Source of the DNA: Diphasiastrum complanatum
Taxonomy: Eukaryota; Streptophyta; Lycopodiopsida; Lycopodiales; Lycopodiaceae
DNA: 64,000 nucleotides
Assembly (NCBI GenBank): GCA_029204225.1
Contig: CM055113.1
Location: 32,863,363-32,927,362 of the forward strand
Reading direction: 5' to 3'
How positions within the stretch are numbered: the stretch's first letter is position 1; each line of letters starts with the position of its first letter. The notes under the pieces were generated by a model. It worked only from the letters and a program-made list of their open reading frames with translations. It made no database searches and was not told the origin of the DNA. Position numbers and translations under genes: made by a program. Shown here in pieces: positions 22,506 to 33,972 of the stretch.

Positions 22506-23032
22506 TAACTAGAAATGAAGGCCAACTTCATAGACATTTACATCTGAGTTAAGATTCAATATTCTAGAATGCACTGAACATGTATTTTAGTCTTGGAACT
22601 TCATCCAATACAATTTGAGAATAATAGAATTGGCAAGGTGGTGTATGTCACATTAGTAGAATGTTTCATATGAAAGTGACTCTAATACTTTAATTTGGAG
22701 ATTATGTAATGATAAATGAAAACACAGTTTAATGGTTTATAGTTGACATTCAACTTTATTATTATTTTTATATATAATGACATCTCTTCAAAAACCAATA
22801 ATTTTCTATATTGCTTGGGTGTTCTCTTTAAAATATGCTATAAACATTTGAACCACATGAAGCAAATAAATCTATATAGAATGGTTCTTATTTATTTGCA
22901 ATCTTCTTTTCATGAGTAGCACAAATTATAGATATGATTTTTAAAAGGAGCATATAGACATGCATTTGCCAACATTTTTTAAGAGTGTTGGTGATATATT
23001 ATTGTCAACAATGTTGTTTGTCCAATGTAAGC
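22506..23032. repeat. direct repeat, right copy
   Basis: The partner of 20203-20674, with the same block order. It carries an extra AT-rich segment near 22745-22840 that is absent from the left copy. Confidence 0.75.
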
Positions 23033-23540
23033 TATATTTCAATCAATGATAGGCTTCATAAGATGAGCATTGAGTGTTATAAGAAAAAAGCATATTCATA
23101 TTAAGAAAAAGAATGAAAATTGGCATTAATAATGAAATTGAATTTCACATCAAAAAAATAATCATGTCGCTCTGATTGAAAGAATCCCTCTTTACCCTTA
23201 AACACCTTTTAGTAATATCCAAGTTGATCTATGCTAGGTGCTTATCTATGATGGGTGATTTTATCAAGAATCGAACATTTTCTACTTCATCTCACAAAAA
23301 CTCCTTTTTCATTAGCCTTGAGTCTCTAGCCTCTTTTTCATTAGCCTCTAGCCTTTGATTAGTATCTTGATTCGAGTTGAGTCAAGCTTTTAGAAAACCA
23401 TTTGACATGATTGCTCTCGAATTGACTTTATTCTAAAATCACCAAATTGATATAAACTTCCACTTTCTTTCATAAATAGAATTCACTTTAAGAGAATGGT
23501 GGGTAATTCTTCCACCAAAACATTATTATTGTGAAGGAAT
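23033..23540. other. intergenic sequence
   Basis: AT-rich, no recognised gene. A short duplicated phrase CTTTTTCATTAGCCT occurs near 23306 and 23332. Confidence 0.35.
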
Positions 23541-23630
23541 CCAATGGGGTTGGCTAAGTTGGTTAGCTTGGCATCCAAATCTTTTGTGGCCCGTGTTCAC
23601 GCCCCTCTTGGAAACCAAGATGCATTATTG
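23541..23630 (+). repeat. isolated tRNA-like (SINE-type) unit
   Basis: The A box TGGCTAAGTTGG is at 23551 and a decayed B box (GTTCACGCC) at 23595. It is flanked by GGAAACCAAGATGCATT as in the 6.5-7.3 kb array. It is the same family at a second site, in single copy. Confidence 0.75.
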
Positions 23631-24447
23631 TGAATGAATGGTGTAGATCTTTACTTCCAAGACAACGAAACAAATAAAGATGCAACACACGAATGGGTAT
23701 TGACAACAAACTTTGAGAAAAATATATTATGGGTGTACAAACAAGCATTGTCCAAGCTTAGTTTGCAATTGAACAAAATATTTAGTTTGTATTTGAATAT
23801 GCTAAGCCTTCAACCCTCCTTTGTAAAATGTTGGAAGCTATGCACGCTTTCCAAATTTTTAAAAGCCTTATTTCAATGATGAATTTCTTTTTGAATGCGA
23901 CATTTACTTATGCTTCACAGTTATACCAATTGTACCAAAATGACTTCCTTTCAAAGATATATTCAAGAATTGCATGAAGTATTGAAGATCAGCTTACCGT
24001 AGAACTTTTCTTTCTAAAGGCTTGGAAGGCCATCCAAAGGTGAAAGATAAAAGTGCAAGTTCACAAGTAGTGGAAATGAAATTCAAAAACTCTAAACTTC
24101 TATCACATTTTTTCTCATACGCTTTTTTCATTTTGAGATCCTTCAACCTCAAAGGCCAGTTGAACATGTGGATGGAGGGGGTAGTCTAACACATTATCAA
24201 TGGAGTCACAGCTCCTGCAACTATCACAACCACCTGCAATTGTTCATCACCTTGTCTTTGTGCCTCCTTTGCTACATCATGTACCTTTTCATACAACACA
24301 TTTTCTAATTCTGACATTTCGTTGCTTAGCTCTAGTGTCCAGATGTATCATGTTCCCACCTCATGCTAATTGGTAGAACGCTTAAAGATTCAACTGCCAT
24401 GCAAATAATGCCTTCACAAAAACTTAGTAATTAAAAGAAAGGCCTTA
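23631..24447. other. intergenic sequence
   Basis: Frames of 60-80 codons near 23634-23879 have no recognisable domain. I see nothing else. Confidence 0.35.
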
Positions 24448-24452
24448 TAAAG

Positions 24453-25153
24453 TGTGAAAGTACTGTACTTTAGGACCATAAATGGATCTACAAAAGATCC
24501 ACAAGAGTGATTGGATGCTTGCTTAACAATCTATCAAAAAACTAGACACAAAAAAGTTGATCTAGATTGGCAATTTGACAAACAACAAGCATTAACAATC
24601 AAAAGCATTGATAAACATTGAAATCCGAGCCCACACATGTGTACTACAGGCTGTAGTATGGCCTTCAACCTGAGAAACAAGTAGAAATTGATTTGGTTGC
24701 ATTTGGATCACAAAAACTCAATGTACATAGTGAACTAGCTTGAGATTGCCAATGAGCTCCAAAAATTTTCTATCTTCTCACTATGGAGAGAGGGAATACA
24801 TAGCAAATTCGACTTCCTTCTTGAAGTTAGGTGGATTTCCAGCATGTAATAAGGAAGTTAATTCACTCTCCTTGACCTAAAATGAAACCCTAGTCTATTT
24901 CCTAGAGTTATGCTTGGTAGGTAGCTAGTTGGTCAAATTTTCACCTTAAACTTAGGTGTAGGTCCTATAAAGTAGGGATGACCACCAAATAGACATGACC
25001 AACTCTCTTGAATTGACCTAACCTACATTAGGATGGGTTTCCCATGTGGCATCATGGCCTCACATGTGTGGGACCCACTTGTGTACACAATTTACACTAT
25101 TCTACATGGTTTTTGATCAAGCTAGATTTGCCAATTTTTGGCAATTCTTCACA
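24453..25153 (-). mobile_element. 3' LTR, 701 bp
   Basis: Minus strand TGTGAAGAAT to CTTTCACA, with a perfect TG...CA form. It is collinear with 28317-29017 without indels over most of its length. Its start abuts the polypurine tract. Confidence 0.95.
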
Positions 25154-25171
25154 CTCCTCCTCAAATTTAGC
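25154..25171 (-). promoter_or_regulatory. polypurine tract
   Basis: The minus strand reads AAATTTGAGGAGGAG up to the LTR boundary. It is the plus-strand primer of the 24448-29022 element. Confidence 0.85.
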
Positions 25172-25363
25172 TTGATCTATTTACAAATCTCTTGATAGAT
25201 CAATGAAAGCTTTTAGAAGTGTCTAAAAAATCCAGCTACAAAGAAGGAACTTTTGAGACTCCAATAGAGAATGATGTCCATGAAGGATCTTTCACCACCT
25301 CTTAGAGGATCCCTTACAAGATGTTCCATAAATGTGTCTATATACATGTAGCACACTTCAAAA

Positions 25364-26206
25364 CTAAACATCATGCCAAGCCATGGATTCCAAGGTATTT
25401 TGTGCACTTGAAGATACATCAATTAAAATATTAAGTGCATAAATAATGTTGCCAAAGACAACTTGTCTTGCTTGATCCATATGATTGAGCCTAGATGGCT
25501 CCATCTTGATACTCAAGGTTCTTCTTGGAGTCCTCGGGTCTTGAGCTTGCTCCTCCACTTGACTTGACTCCAAACCATCAATGAATTGAATAAGGTGTTG
25601 ATCCAAAGGTGCTTCTTCAAGTTTACAAATCTTCCACTCTTGAAAGATCACATTTCCACCATTGACAAATTCTTTGGCTGAAAACAAGTAGATTCTACAA
25701 TCTCTACTTGAAGAGCAAAACACTACCATTATTCCTATCATTGAAATAGGATAATCTTTGGTCCTTACATTGGAATGATCATGCTCAAAGCATGTGGACC
25801 CAAAGATTTCCAATACAAATGATGTTTCATCTTTTATGATACTATTCAAACTATTACAAAAATAGTTATCCAATGGAATTGCTTTATCAACAACAAATGT
25901 AGATTTCAAAGCATCCCATTTTATTTTCTTGTCATACAAAGTAATAAACACCATGAATCTTAAAGGTAAGAAACAAGGCACCTCATGTCTACTAATACTT
26001 TCCAAAAAGTATTCAAAGATAGTAGACTCTCCAATGCTCACCACCCTTGCAAGATGCACACTTGAATGGACAATTTGCATGCAATTTGATGACTCGGACA
26101 TTGTCATTGAGGACTCCCTTGGAACTCTCATGCTTTGAGGCTGATCCTCAAACTCTTCCTCCTTTTGATGCTCCTCCTCAATGCAAGCAAGATCACACTT
26201 TGCCAA
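25364..26206 (-). CDS. integrase C-terminal remnant, 280-codon frame
   Basis: The frame overlaps the end of gag-protease by 14 bases in another register. Its middle part, LEIFGSTCFEHDHSN followed by SMIGIMVVFCSSSRDCRIYL, matches the C-terminal segment of copia integrases (VFGC.CF, then IFVGYS...GYR). Upstream, EVPCFLPLRFMVFITLYDK is a worn stretch. The catalytic DDE core and, after residue 230, the whole reverse transcriptase are missing. It stayed open for 280 codons in spite of this, which may be chance or may mean it encodes something. A 125-residue N-terminal part has no clear counterpart. Confidence 0.65.
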   Translation of the reverse strand: MAKCDLACIEEEHQKEEEFEDQPQSMRVPRESSMTMSESSNCMQIVHSSVHLARVVSIGESTIFEYFLESISRHEVPCFLPLRFMVFITLYDKKIKWDALKSTFVVDKAIPLDNYFCNSLNSIIKDETSFVLEIFGSTCFEHDHSNVRTKDYPISMIGIMVVFCSSSRDCRIYLFSAKEFVNGGNVIFQEWKICKLEEAPLDQHLIQFIDGLESSQVEEQAQDPRTPRRTLSIKMEPSRLNHMDQARQVVFGNIIYALNILIDVSSSAQNTLESMAWHDV

Positions 26207-27542
26207 GATCTCCTCTTGAGATCTCCTCCTTTGCCAAGCTCATTCTTTCAAAAGCAACACTAGCTTCCAACTTAAACAATCTTCCATGTTTAAATCCCTT
26301 TGCAATGCAAACATCATTCTTCAAGATGAAGCAAACACCATGCTTAAAGTGGACATCCGAACCACTTTCTAAGAGTAGATCAACACTAAGCATATTCTTG
26401 GTGATTGATGGTACATAAAGGACATTTTCTAGATCCATGCATTTTGAGGATTCTAGACACAAAGAGATGGTGCCAACACCATCTATCCTACGCTCTTCAT
26501 CATTTGCAGTAAAGACAAACTTTTTAGCATCATTGAATGAGTGTAAGGTTGAGAAAAAGTCCTTTTCACAAGACACGTGGGAGCTAGCCCCACTGTCAAT
26601 CCACCAATTGTCTCTTGAATTGCTATTGCTTGTTGGTGAGGATGTAGATGCCATCAAGAATACATCTACTTCATCCTCCTCCTCCTCCTTTGCAAGGTTT
26701 CCTTGTTTGTCCTCCTCCACTTGTGCTCTTAGCCTCTTGTAGCATTTAGATGCATAATACCCCTTCTTTCCACAAAAGAAGTATTTTTGCTTTAACTTGT
26801 CCTTTGAGCTTGATGCATCATCCTCTTCTTTGCCCTCCTTTGGATGCTTCTTCTTTCCATTGGTCTTCTTTTTGCCCTTGAATGAGAAATTGGCTTTCTC
26901 ATCACCATCCTGCAAAGACAAGAAACTCATCCTAGATTTTGCATGGAGCATCCAACACTCTTCAGCCACTAATACACTGTGAAGTTTTTCTATAGTTGGC
27001 AAAGTGTTTTGGATGGCAAAACTTTGGACCAAATTTGCAAAGTCATCTCCTAGACCATTAAGGACAATTTGTACAAGCTCTCCATCATGAATCTTCTCTC
27101 CAATGGAAGCCAACTCCCTATTTAGAGACTTGATTCTGAGTACATAATCTTGTGCACTCTCCTCACTTCTCCTCATGCTTTGTAAAATTTGATTTCTAAG
27201 CATAAGAACTCTAGAAGTGTTGCTAGACTCATAGATTGATTTTAAAGACTCCCAAGCCTCTTTAGCATTAGTACAAGCTGATACTTCTCTCAACAAATCA
27301 TTGCTCACATTCATCTTCACACAATGAAGTGCAAGCCTAGATCTCTTCTTGTATCTAGCTAACTCCTGTGCACCTAGAGGTTCATCTTCATCTTCAATCA
27401 AGAACTCATAAAGGTCTTGGAGCACTAAGAGTGACTCCATTCTAACCTTCCAAATAGCATAATTTGTAGAATTCAACCTCTCACTAGCTTCTAGAAGGTA
27501 TGCTCCAGTAGATGCCATCTTACTAGTGACTTCTACAAACAA
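26193..27542 (-). CDS. Gag-protease of the 24448-29022 element
   Basis: An uninterrupted 449-codon frame. Probable translation start is the Met at residue 9 (MASTGAYLLEASERLNSTNY), matching the starts of related gag copies in the window. Residues about 10-230 are the copia Gag capsid region (UBN2-like, IWKVRMESLLVLQD). A basic linker follows. The zinc knuckle near residue 265 is abnormal: YFFCGKKGYYASKC has Tyr for the first Cys and Tyr for the His, so zinc binding should be lost. The protease begins around WWIDSGASSHVS with the DSG active site, and the frame ends shortly after MSLAKEEIS. Gag forms the particle, and the protease would cut it. Confidence 0.88.
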   Translation of the reverse strand: MFVEVTSKMASTGAYLLEASERLNSTNYAIWKVRMESLLVLQDLYEFLIEDEDEPLGAQELARYKKRSRLALHCVKMNVSNDLLREVSACTNAKEAWESLKSIYESSNTSRVLMLRNQILQSMRRSEESAQDYVLRIKSLNRELASIGEKIHDGELVQIVLNGLGDDFANLVQSFAIQNTLPTIEKLHSVLVAEECWMLHAKSRMSFLSLQDGDEKANFSFKGKKKTNGKKKHPKEGKEEDDASSSKDKLKQKYFFCGKKGYYASKCYKRLRAQVEEDKQGNLAKEEEEDEVDVFLMASTSSPTSNSNSRDNWWIDSGASSHVSCEKDFFSTLHSFNDAKKFVFTANDEERRIDGVGTISLCLESSKCMDLENVLYVPSITKNMLSVDLLLESGSDVHFKHGVCFILKNDVCIAKGFKHGRLFKLEASVAFERMSLAKEEISRGDLGKV

Positions 27543-28304
27543 GAAATAGATTTGATTGACTTGAAACTCACAAAGGTCTCACACTTGTAGTGTTTCACTC
27601 AAATTTGATTTCTAATCCAACAAATGGACTTATAATCACAGTTCTATCACTCCCTCACAAAGCTGGAATGAAGATAAGATGAAGTGAAAACTACTTTCAA
27701 ACAAATCTTGCCAAGAAATGGATTTGATTGTCTCTAAAAACTCACTAAGGTCTCTCTCTTGTAGTTTTTCACTCAAATTAGATTTCTAATTCAATAAATG
27801 GACTTATAATCTCAGTTCTAGCACTCCCTCACAAAGTTGGAATGAAGATAAGATGATGTGAAATCTACTTACAATCAAATCTTGTCAAATTTGGCTATTT
27901 TTGGACAAAAAAATGACTTAATCTCTTTTTCCTTCTTGGTGTACTTTCAAGACCTGTTTTTAACCTTAATAGGACTTGAACTCAGCCTAGATTAATTAGA
28001 TTCCATGAAACAAATTCAAATCTAATCAATGGCAAATGATCTTGGTAGATTATCCTAGGATCTCCACCAAAAATTACACCAACAGAATTGAATTTTTTTG
28101 GATCAAATGAATACCATGCATTAAATGCAGGTTCAGAGGTGCCCACACATGTGGACAGTACGGATTTGGACCCCTACCAAGTTTGGGATCAAATCTCCTC
28201 ACTAAAATCAAGATTCTAGCTTGCCCTCTCAATACTAGTTTTTAGCACCAAAACTTGCTAAAAATGGATTTGCATTAGATCAATGGCTTATGCTCTTGTA
28301 CTTG

Positions 28305-28316
28305 GCTCTGATACCA
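28305..28316 (-). promoter_or_regulatory. primer-binding site, initiator Met tRNA type
   Basis: TGGTATCAGAGC on the minus strand directly abuts the 5' LTR. The leader between it and gag (27560-28300) contains two diverged copies of a 150-bp segment starting near 27545 and 27715 (AAACTCAC(A/T)AAGGTCTC). Confidence 0.93.
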
Positions 28317-29017
28317 TGTGAAAGTACTGTACTTTAGGACCATAAATGGATCTACAAAAGATCCACAAGAGTGATTGGATGCTTGCTTAACAATCTATCA
28401 AAAAACTAGACACAAAAAAATTGATCTAGATTGGCAATTTGACAAACAACAAGCATTAACAATCAAAAGCATTGATAAACATTGAAATCCGAGCCCACAC
28501 GTGTGTACTACAGGCTGTAGTACGGCCTTCAACCTGAGAAACAAGTAGAAATTGATTTGGTTGCATTTGGATCACAAAAACTCAATTTACATAGTGAACT
28601 AGCTTGAGATTGCCAATGAGCTCCAAAATTTTTCTATTTTCTCACTATGGAGAGAGGGAATACATAGCAAATTCGACTTCCTTCTTGAAGTTAGGTGGAT
28701 TTCCAGCATGTAATAAGGAAGTTAACTCACTCTCCTTGACATAAAATGAAACCCTAGTCTATTTCCTAGAGTTATGCTTGGTAGTTAGCTAGTTGGTCAA
28801 ATTATCACCTTAAACTTAGGTGTAGGTCCTATAAAGTAGGGATGACCACCAAATAGACATGACCAACTCTCTTGACTTGACCTAACCTACATTAGGATGG
28901 GTTTCCCATGTGGCATCATGGCCTCACATGTGTGGGACCCACTTGTGCACACAATTTACACTATTCTACATGGTTTTTGATCAAGCTAGATTTGCCAATT
29001 TTTGGCAATTCTTCACA
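28317..29017 (-). mobile_element. 5' LTR, 701 bp
   Basis: The partner of 24453-25153. It holds the promoter of the element; no TATA box is clear enough to mark. Confidence 0.95.
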
Positions 29018-29022
29018 TAAAG

Positions 29023-31838
29023 ATGAGGCTTCAATAAGCCTTGCCCCTTGAATATTATAGCCACATATTAGATACTCCCTCATTTTCTTGGAAAATAAAA
29101 ATTGTGAATTCGAACACCATCGGAGGTAGGCATTGTCTCTTGCATGAGAAGTTTGTGCATAACATTATTTGAGACTGATCCACGAGGATGGCTGTCGTAT
29201 TCTCATGATTATCAATCCTTGCTACCGCGCAAGGGTGAGCTAAAAATTTTATTGTTCTTTCTCCCAAAAATAAAAATGCTTTAAGTTTGTTCTTTTCAAA
29301 AGTTGGTCTTTTAATAAATTAACATCTTAAATACCCTCAATCCAACACCAGCACAAATAGTAAGATCCCTCCTAGTATGTAGCAACTCAAGAGGTCATAA
29401 AAATGAGAGGCTCTAGAGTGTAGACACAAATAAATGAAAGCTTGGAAAGCGAATAAAAATATCCATCAGGTCAAGAAAGCATTACAGAAGGTTGTAAAAG
29501 AAAGAAAAAAGTGTCGTACGTAAAGCATTCCAAAAGAAATCAACTTTTTGAGGCTAAAACATTTCAAACCTAAGAGCTAACGAAAAACACGGGGTATAGT
29601 TCTTAGCACACAAAACATAATAAATCATTTAGGCTTCTAGGAAGTTCTCAACCGATAATTGTGAATATGACAAGCAGCCGAAAAAGCTAAAACGAGAGAG
29701 CAATTTTGGAGCAACAAATAATTTACATCCAAGAAGAACACATCGACCTATGTGCTTTCATGGTTCACACAGTACATGAATTACAAAACTCGCACACTTG
29801 TTACTTGTAAAATGTCATTTCCCCTTATTGACTATAGTATTATTACAATAGATTCATGTTGTTCAATGTCATTGAGTAATTTTATCAAACATGCCTCACA
29901 AACTGTTGATATTGCCTTGTAATCTTCTTCAATAGAATATAGTATTGTTTTAAGATAATTTTGTGGCTCTTCCAAACCAAGCGAGATCATATATTCTATA
30001 AGTTGCGGTGCACAACAAATTAAGCTAAAACAACTTGCCCTTGTTTTTTGAAGTGTGAAAAATGTGAGTTGAATTTTTGTCCATCTTATCAATGTCTTTC
30101 TCATCTCAGAGATTATGCATTATTATCATGAGTAATTCCTATCAATTGAATGAAATTTGTACATAATTTCTAGCTTAAAGGTACTAGCAAGTATTGTGTT
30201 GCTTCTTGGACATTTTTTTTTTTCAATTATGATGATTTCACTCAATAGACTTAAATAAGATGTGTAGTTATAGATGATAGTTTATTGTCACATCTAGAAA
30301 AAGTTCAATATCAAGACTTTAAATTTTCAAATAGCATGAGTTGAGTTTTTGGTCTTTAGGCCTATGTGGCAAATTTGATTGATGGTACACTAGAGATATC
30401 AAGTTTGTTATTGAAATATGATATAACTACTCTATAACAACATGGACTCAGGAATTGATAAAGTTTGGAGGATTTTTAGCAATGAGCAAATGATTTTCAA
30501 GACTACTTGATGGAGAAGTACAAGTTTTTGGTGACCCTTCTAGTTATGCATGCCATGTTATCATTCGTGAACTTGGAAATCATGTTTCTTCACTATCATT
30601 AATGTTGAAGGGGGCTTCAATGATGAAGATGGTGAGGCCAAAGGGCTTCTATTATGTGTGACAATCAAAGATATTACTTCTAGCCTACTATTTGAGTAAT
30701 GGGAGAGTCTTGTTATTGGTGTAGATGTTGAACAAATAGATAGACTAAAGTAAGAAATTTGAGTGGAACTTCTCTCTCAAAGATGTTTGCTTGAGTCCTT
30801 ACATGAAGTGTGTTATGGCATACTAGCATCAATTTCTTTTTAACAAGCCACGTTTTAGAGCAAGGCAATTACTATTTGTATGCCATTTTCTTGAAAAATG
30901 ATACCCTAACATGTGTTTGTTAAAGGTTCATTGCCAACCTACCTCTAAAGTTAAAGTATGTGGCAAAAGAGAGATTGACTACAATTTTTTTGCGTTTGTG
31001 GCTTATTTAGTAGCAAATTAAATGTAGGATGGTCAGTTTCTTGATGATCATGTGCAATTAAAACACCTTTTAGTACAAAACATTCATACTTCTATTTGGC
31101 GATGCCGATAGGTAGGCTGCTTGCCAAGGGGGGAGTTGGAATACCCTTTGGTTGATGGTTGGTAACCTTTCCGAAACCCTATTATCAGCTTTGGAGGTGT
31201 TTCAACTTTGGAGGCACTGAATGTCCACGAGGCTATCTATACGTGAAAATTATTGTTGAAGCTAGTGAAAAACTCAGAGCACACCCTCTCTGCTCTAGTC
31301 CGATGGTTCCCATGGCATAAATGGACAAATTCTTGATAAAGCTAGCAAATGTTATACCGCCCTAAACTCCCATGGTTCTCATGGCATATGTGAAAGAAGT
31401 TGCATGGGCTATCCTCTTGCATCTTACAAATATGCCTTTGGATGCATATTGCTATAAGATTAAGCTTAGGAGATTAGAGATTAATTGTTAATTAAACACA
31501 CCCATTAACAATAATTGTGAGCTAATAATTAATTGTACACGACACTTTGAATTTAGGAGCAAAAGCATTCTTTTTCCAATTGCGAGGTACGGTGGCACTA
31601 CAGTACTGTACTTGACAGGCCGTCCTGCCTTTCGAAATGACTGGCTGAAGGGCTCTCTCTCGATGGCTCCCACTTGTTCCCATGGTGTACGAAGAAATGC
31701 TTGTCCTTTTTTGCACTTCAAAAAGCAATGGCGTGCAATTTCCAGCTCAAATTTGACGTTCGCAAGAAAGTAAAGGAGCAGAGAGGAAGAAACAGGTAAA
31801 AGAGAGAAAGGAAGGGAGGGAGGGGATCGAGAAGCTCC

Positions 31839-31840
<2 letters not shown>
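29023..31840. other. intergenic sequence with undefined coding relics
   Basis: The left part is AT-rich without repeats. Between about 30470 and 31000, short + strand pieces in changing frames read like protein, for example GEVQVFGDPSSYACHVIIRE near 30510, but each ends after 20-50 codons and I cannot assign them. The rest shows nothing. Confidence 0.3.

Positions 31841-31872
<32 letters not shown>
31841..31872 (+). repeat. (GA)16 microsatellite
   Basis: A 32-bp GA run in a purine-rich stretch (31780-31880). Confidence 0.9.
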
Positions 31873-31876
<4 letters not shown>

Positions 31877-32349
31877 GAAGGTGCGGGGATTGCAAGGAAG
31901 ATGGAGGACAGAATGCGATCTGCCATTATGTTATAGGCTGTGTTTGAGCTCAACCGGAAGCTACGTGATTCAATATTTTCTGAGTAAGCAGCGGTTATTT
32001 TGCGTCATACACGTTCTGTTTCCATAATGGCTATGAATGCATGACTTCGCTTGAATTTCTAGCTTAGAATGACGACATTGCTCCGATTTCTGGCTTTACA
32101 ATGAATGGAGGGTTCCAATTTCTGGCTGACAATGAACGTGCAGGGCTCCAATTTCTAGCTTACAGTGAATGCACGGTCTAATTTATAGCCGTAAGTTTTA
32201 ACAGATGTCACAGTCAGTCTTGAAGTTTCCTGCAAAGATAAGTTTGCAAGTTTGACTTGTAAGGGGGCTGCTGCTACTTGAAGTCAGATTATCACCTCCT
32301 TCATCATTGTTGAATTTTTAACTTTGAACCCTGATTTGAAATCACTTAC
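31873..32349. other. intergenic sequence
   Basis: No gene. The phrase TCCAATTTCT(G/A)GCT is repeated near 32114 and 32149, which suggests a small degenerate tandem repeat. Confidence 0.35.
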
Positions 32350-32703
32350 CTATCTTGATTTCAGTAACACAACCTCCGGGAATATCATATTTGCTTTTGT
32401 AGCATTACGGCTTTCTTCAGGTACTGTTGAGAAGTCTGGGTTGCGTGCTACATCTCCTGTCAGCCATTCCAACTTTGAAAGATTTGAAGGAAGCAAAGTA
32501 TAAAATTCATGTGGAAAATAGCAATGATCATCTAAGTTTAGCATAGACTGCATAAGAGGCCTGAAAGTTTCTTCTTACACATTCCCTAGCTTGCAAAAAG
32601 CTATCATAGTAAATGCTGGGTCAGAAAACCTATCCGAACAGGTTTTGAATTCTGGCTGGGAGTAAATGAATCTCTTCAAATTGAGATTCATTCTAACAAT
32701 CAT
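32350..32703 (-). pseudogene. unidentified coding remnant with one internal stop
   Basis: Reading from a Met at 32703 the frame stays open except for a single TAA at 32575-32577, and ends at 32350. The peptide looks like a normal globular protein, for example YSQPEFKTCSDRFSDPAF and LPSNLSKLEWLTGDVARN. A GTAAGT donor-like site follows immediately after the terminal stop codon. I do not recognise the family. It may be an exon of a decayed gene. Confidence 0.35.
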
Positions 32704-33972
32704 TCAATTAGTGCTCATTTCAATGGCAAACTGGAAGTTGTTAGTTAACTGCAGGTGGTTCACCAGCCACGGCTTAGTTAGCACTAGATGAAGGTGCTGA
32801 CAGTCAGTGGGTCGCCTCCCTTTAGTTCTTTTCAGTGCAGGTCTTTTGTTCTTTCTTGTAACTTTATGTGGCTGCTTGAAATCTAAATCCTGACCTCAAG
32901 CAGACAAAAGGGGGTCTTCGGCAACATGCAACTTATTTGGGAATTCATGTGAATTGCATGGCCCACCATAAAGAATATTTCTGCTATTATCATTGCTACT
33001 AAATCTAGGCTTGCTTTTGGTTGAGTGATAAGGTACAACAATGTTGATATCCTTGATTTAGTTGGAAGCTAAAGTTGTCTTTCATACCATCTCACTCACT
33101 TTTGAACAATGGTGTTTCCCTGTATTCTCTCCTAGTAAGCCAAGTGGACTGATTACCGACATGTGCAACAAGTGGCCTTGGACCAACAGTAGGCAATGGG
33201 CTTAAAGGCTTTTCTATGGATGGTAGGAGATTCTTTCTACACACCGACTAGTTTAAGAGAAGAGCTTAGAGTTACTGGCTTGTAACAGATAGCGCCCGCT
33301 AATCTCATATTAGAATGGGTATGTGAATATGAAGTGTTCTCGACTCCACCTCCCCCAGTGCGCATAATTGGCAAATCCTACTTTCACAGGAATACCTTGG
33401 CAGTGACCAGTTTCCACATATAGTTGGTGTGAGAACGTAGGATTGCCCCATTGCAAACCATAAGCAGTGCGAAAGTCCACTATTTAAGTCTTGAGGTAAT
33501 ACTTGTCACATGTACTATGAATCTCTTTGCCTATTGTAAATTGTAAACTGTTAATACAAATTGTAAATGGTTATGTCATTGGCCTGTAGAGACAATCATA
33601 GGTTGCAGTATAAATATTAGTTGTAAGGGGCTATATTGGATGGTTAAGGGATACTGGGCATCAACTAGAGTTTGCCACACTGACCTAAAAAAACAGTCAA
33701 AGGGACACTCGTATGCTTAGTGGGGCACTTGATCCAGTTTATGAGTGACATGTCAAACAGTCTTCCTACTGGCTTTCCTGTGTGCTGGGTACTGCCAAGT
33801 GGCAAGCATCGGCTGTGCATGGAGCTTGTCATGTGTCGACGTTAGGATCTATGAAGGTTAAGGGATGCTTGAGGGGATCTCATGTGAGCTTTGCCATATG
33901 TTCCCTTAGTTCTATGCAGCAATGGTTGGGAGGAGACTTGCAATAGAGCTCTTATGTTTGCTTGTTGACCTA
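32704..33972. other. intergenic sequence
   Basis: No recognisable gene or repeat. Confidence 0.35.

Larger units (their letters stand above)
24448..29022 (-). mobile_element. complete Ty1/copia deletion derivative, target duplication taaag
   Basis: The element is bounded by TAAAG on both sides (24448-24452 and 29018-29022). On the minus strand the order is 5' LTR (28317-29017), PBS (28305-28316), gag-protease (27542-26193), an integrase-derived frame (26206-25364), polypurine tract (25154-25171) and 3' LTR (24453-25153). Both LTRs are exactly 701 bp and differ by about a dozen substitutions, so it is fairly recent. Reverse transcriptase, RNase H and the integrase core are missing. It can be mobilised only with help. 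Confidence 0.95.

Noticed and set aside
26047..26982. Plus-strand frames over the gag-protease gene at 26.0-27.0 kb
   Set aside because: They are antisense to an intact gag-protease frame and have low-complexity Ser/Leu-rich composition.
24453..29017. Autonomous copia element
   Set aside because: Integrase core, reverse transcriptase and RNase H are absent between the LTRs, although gag-protease is intact.
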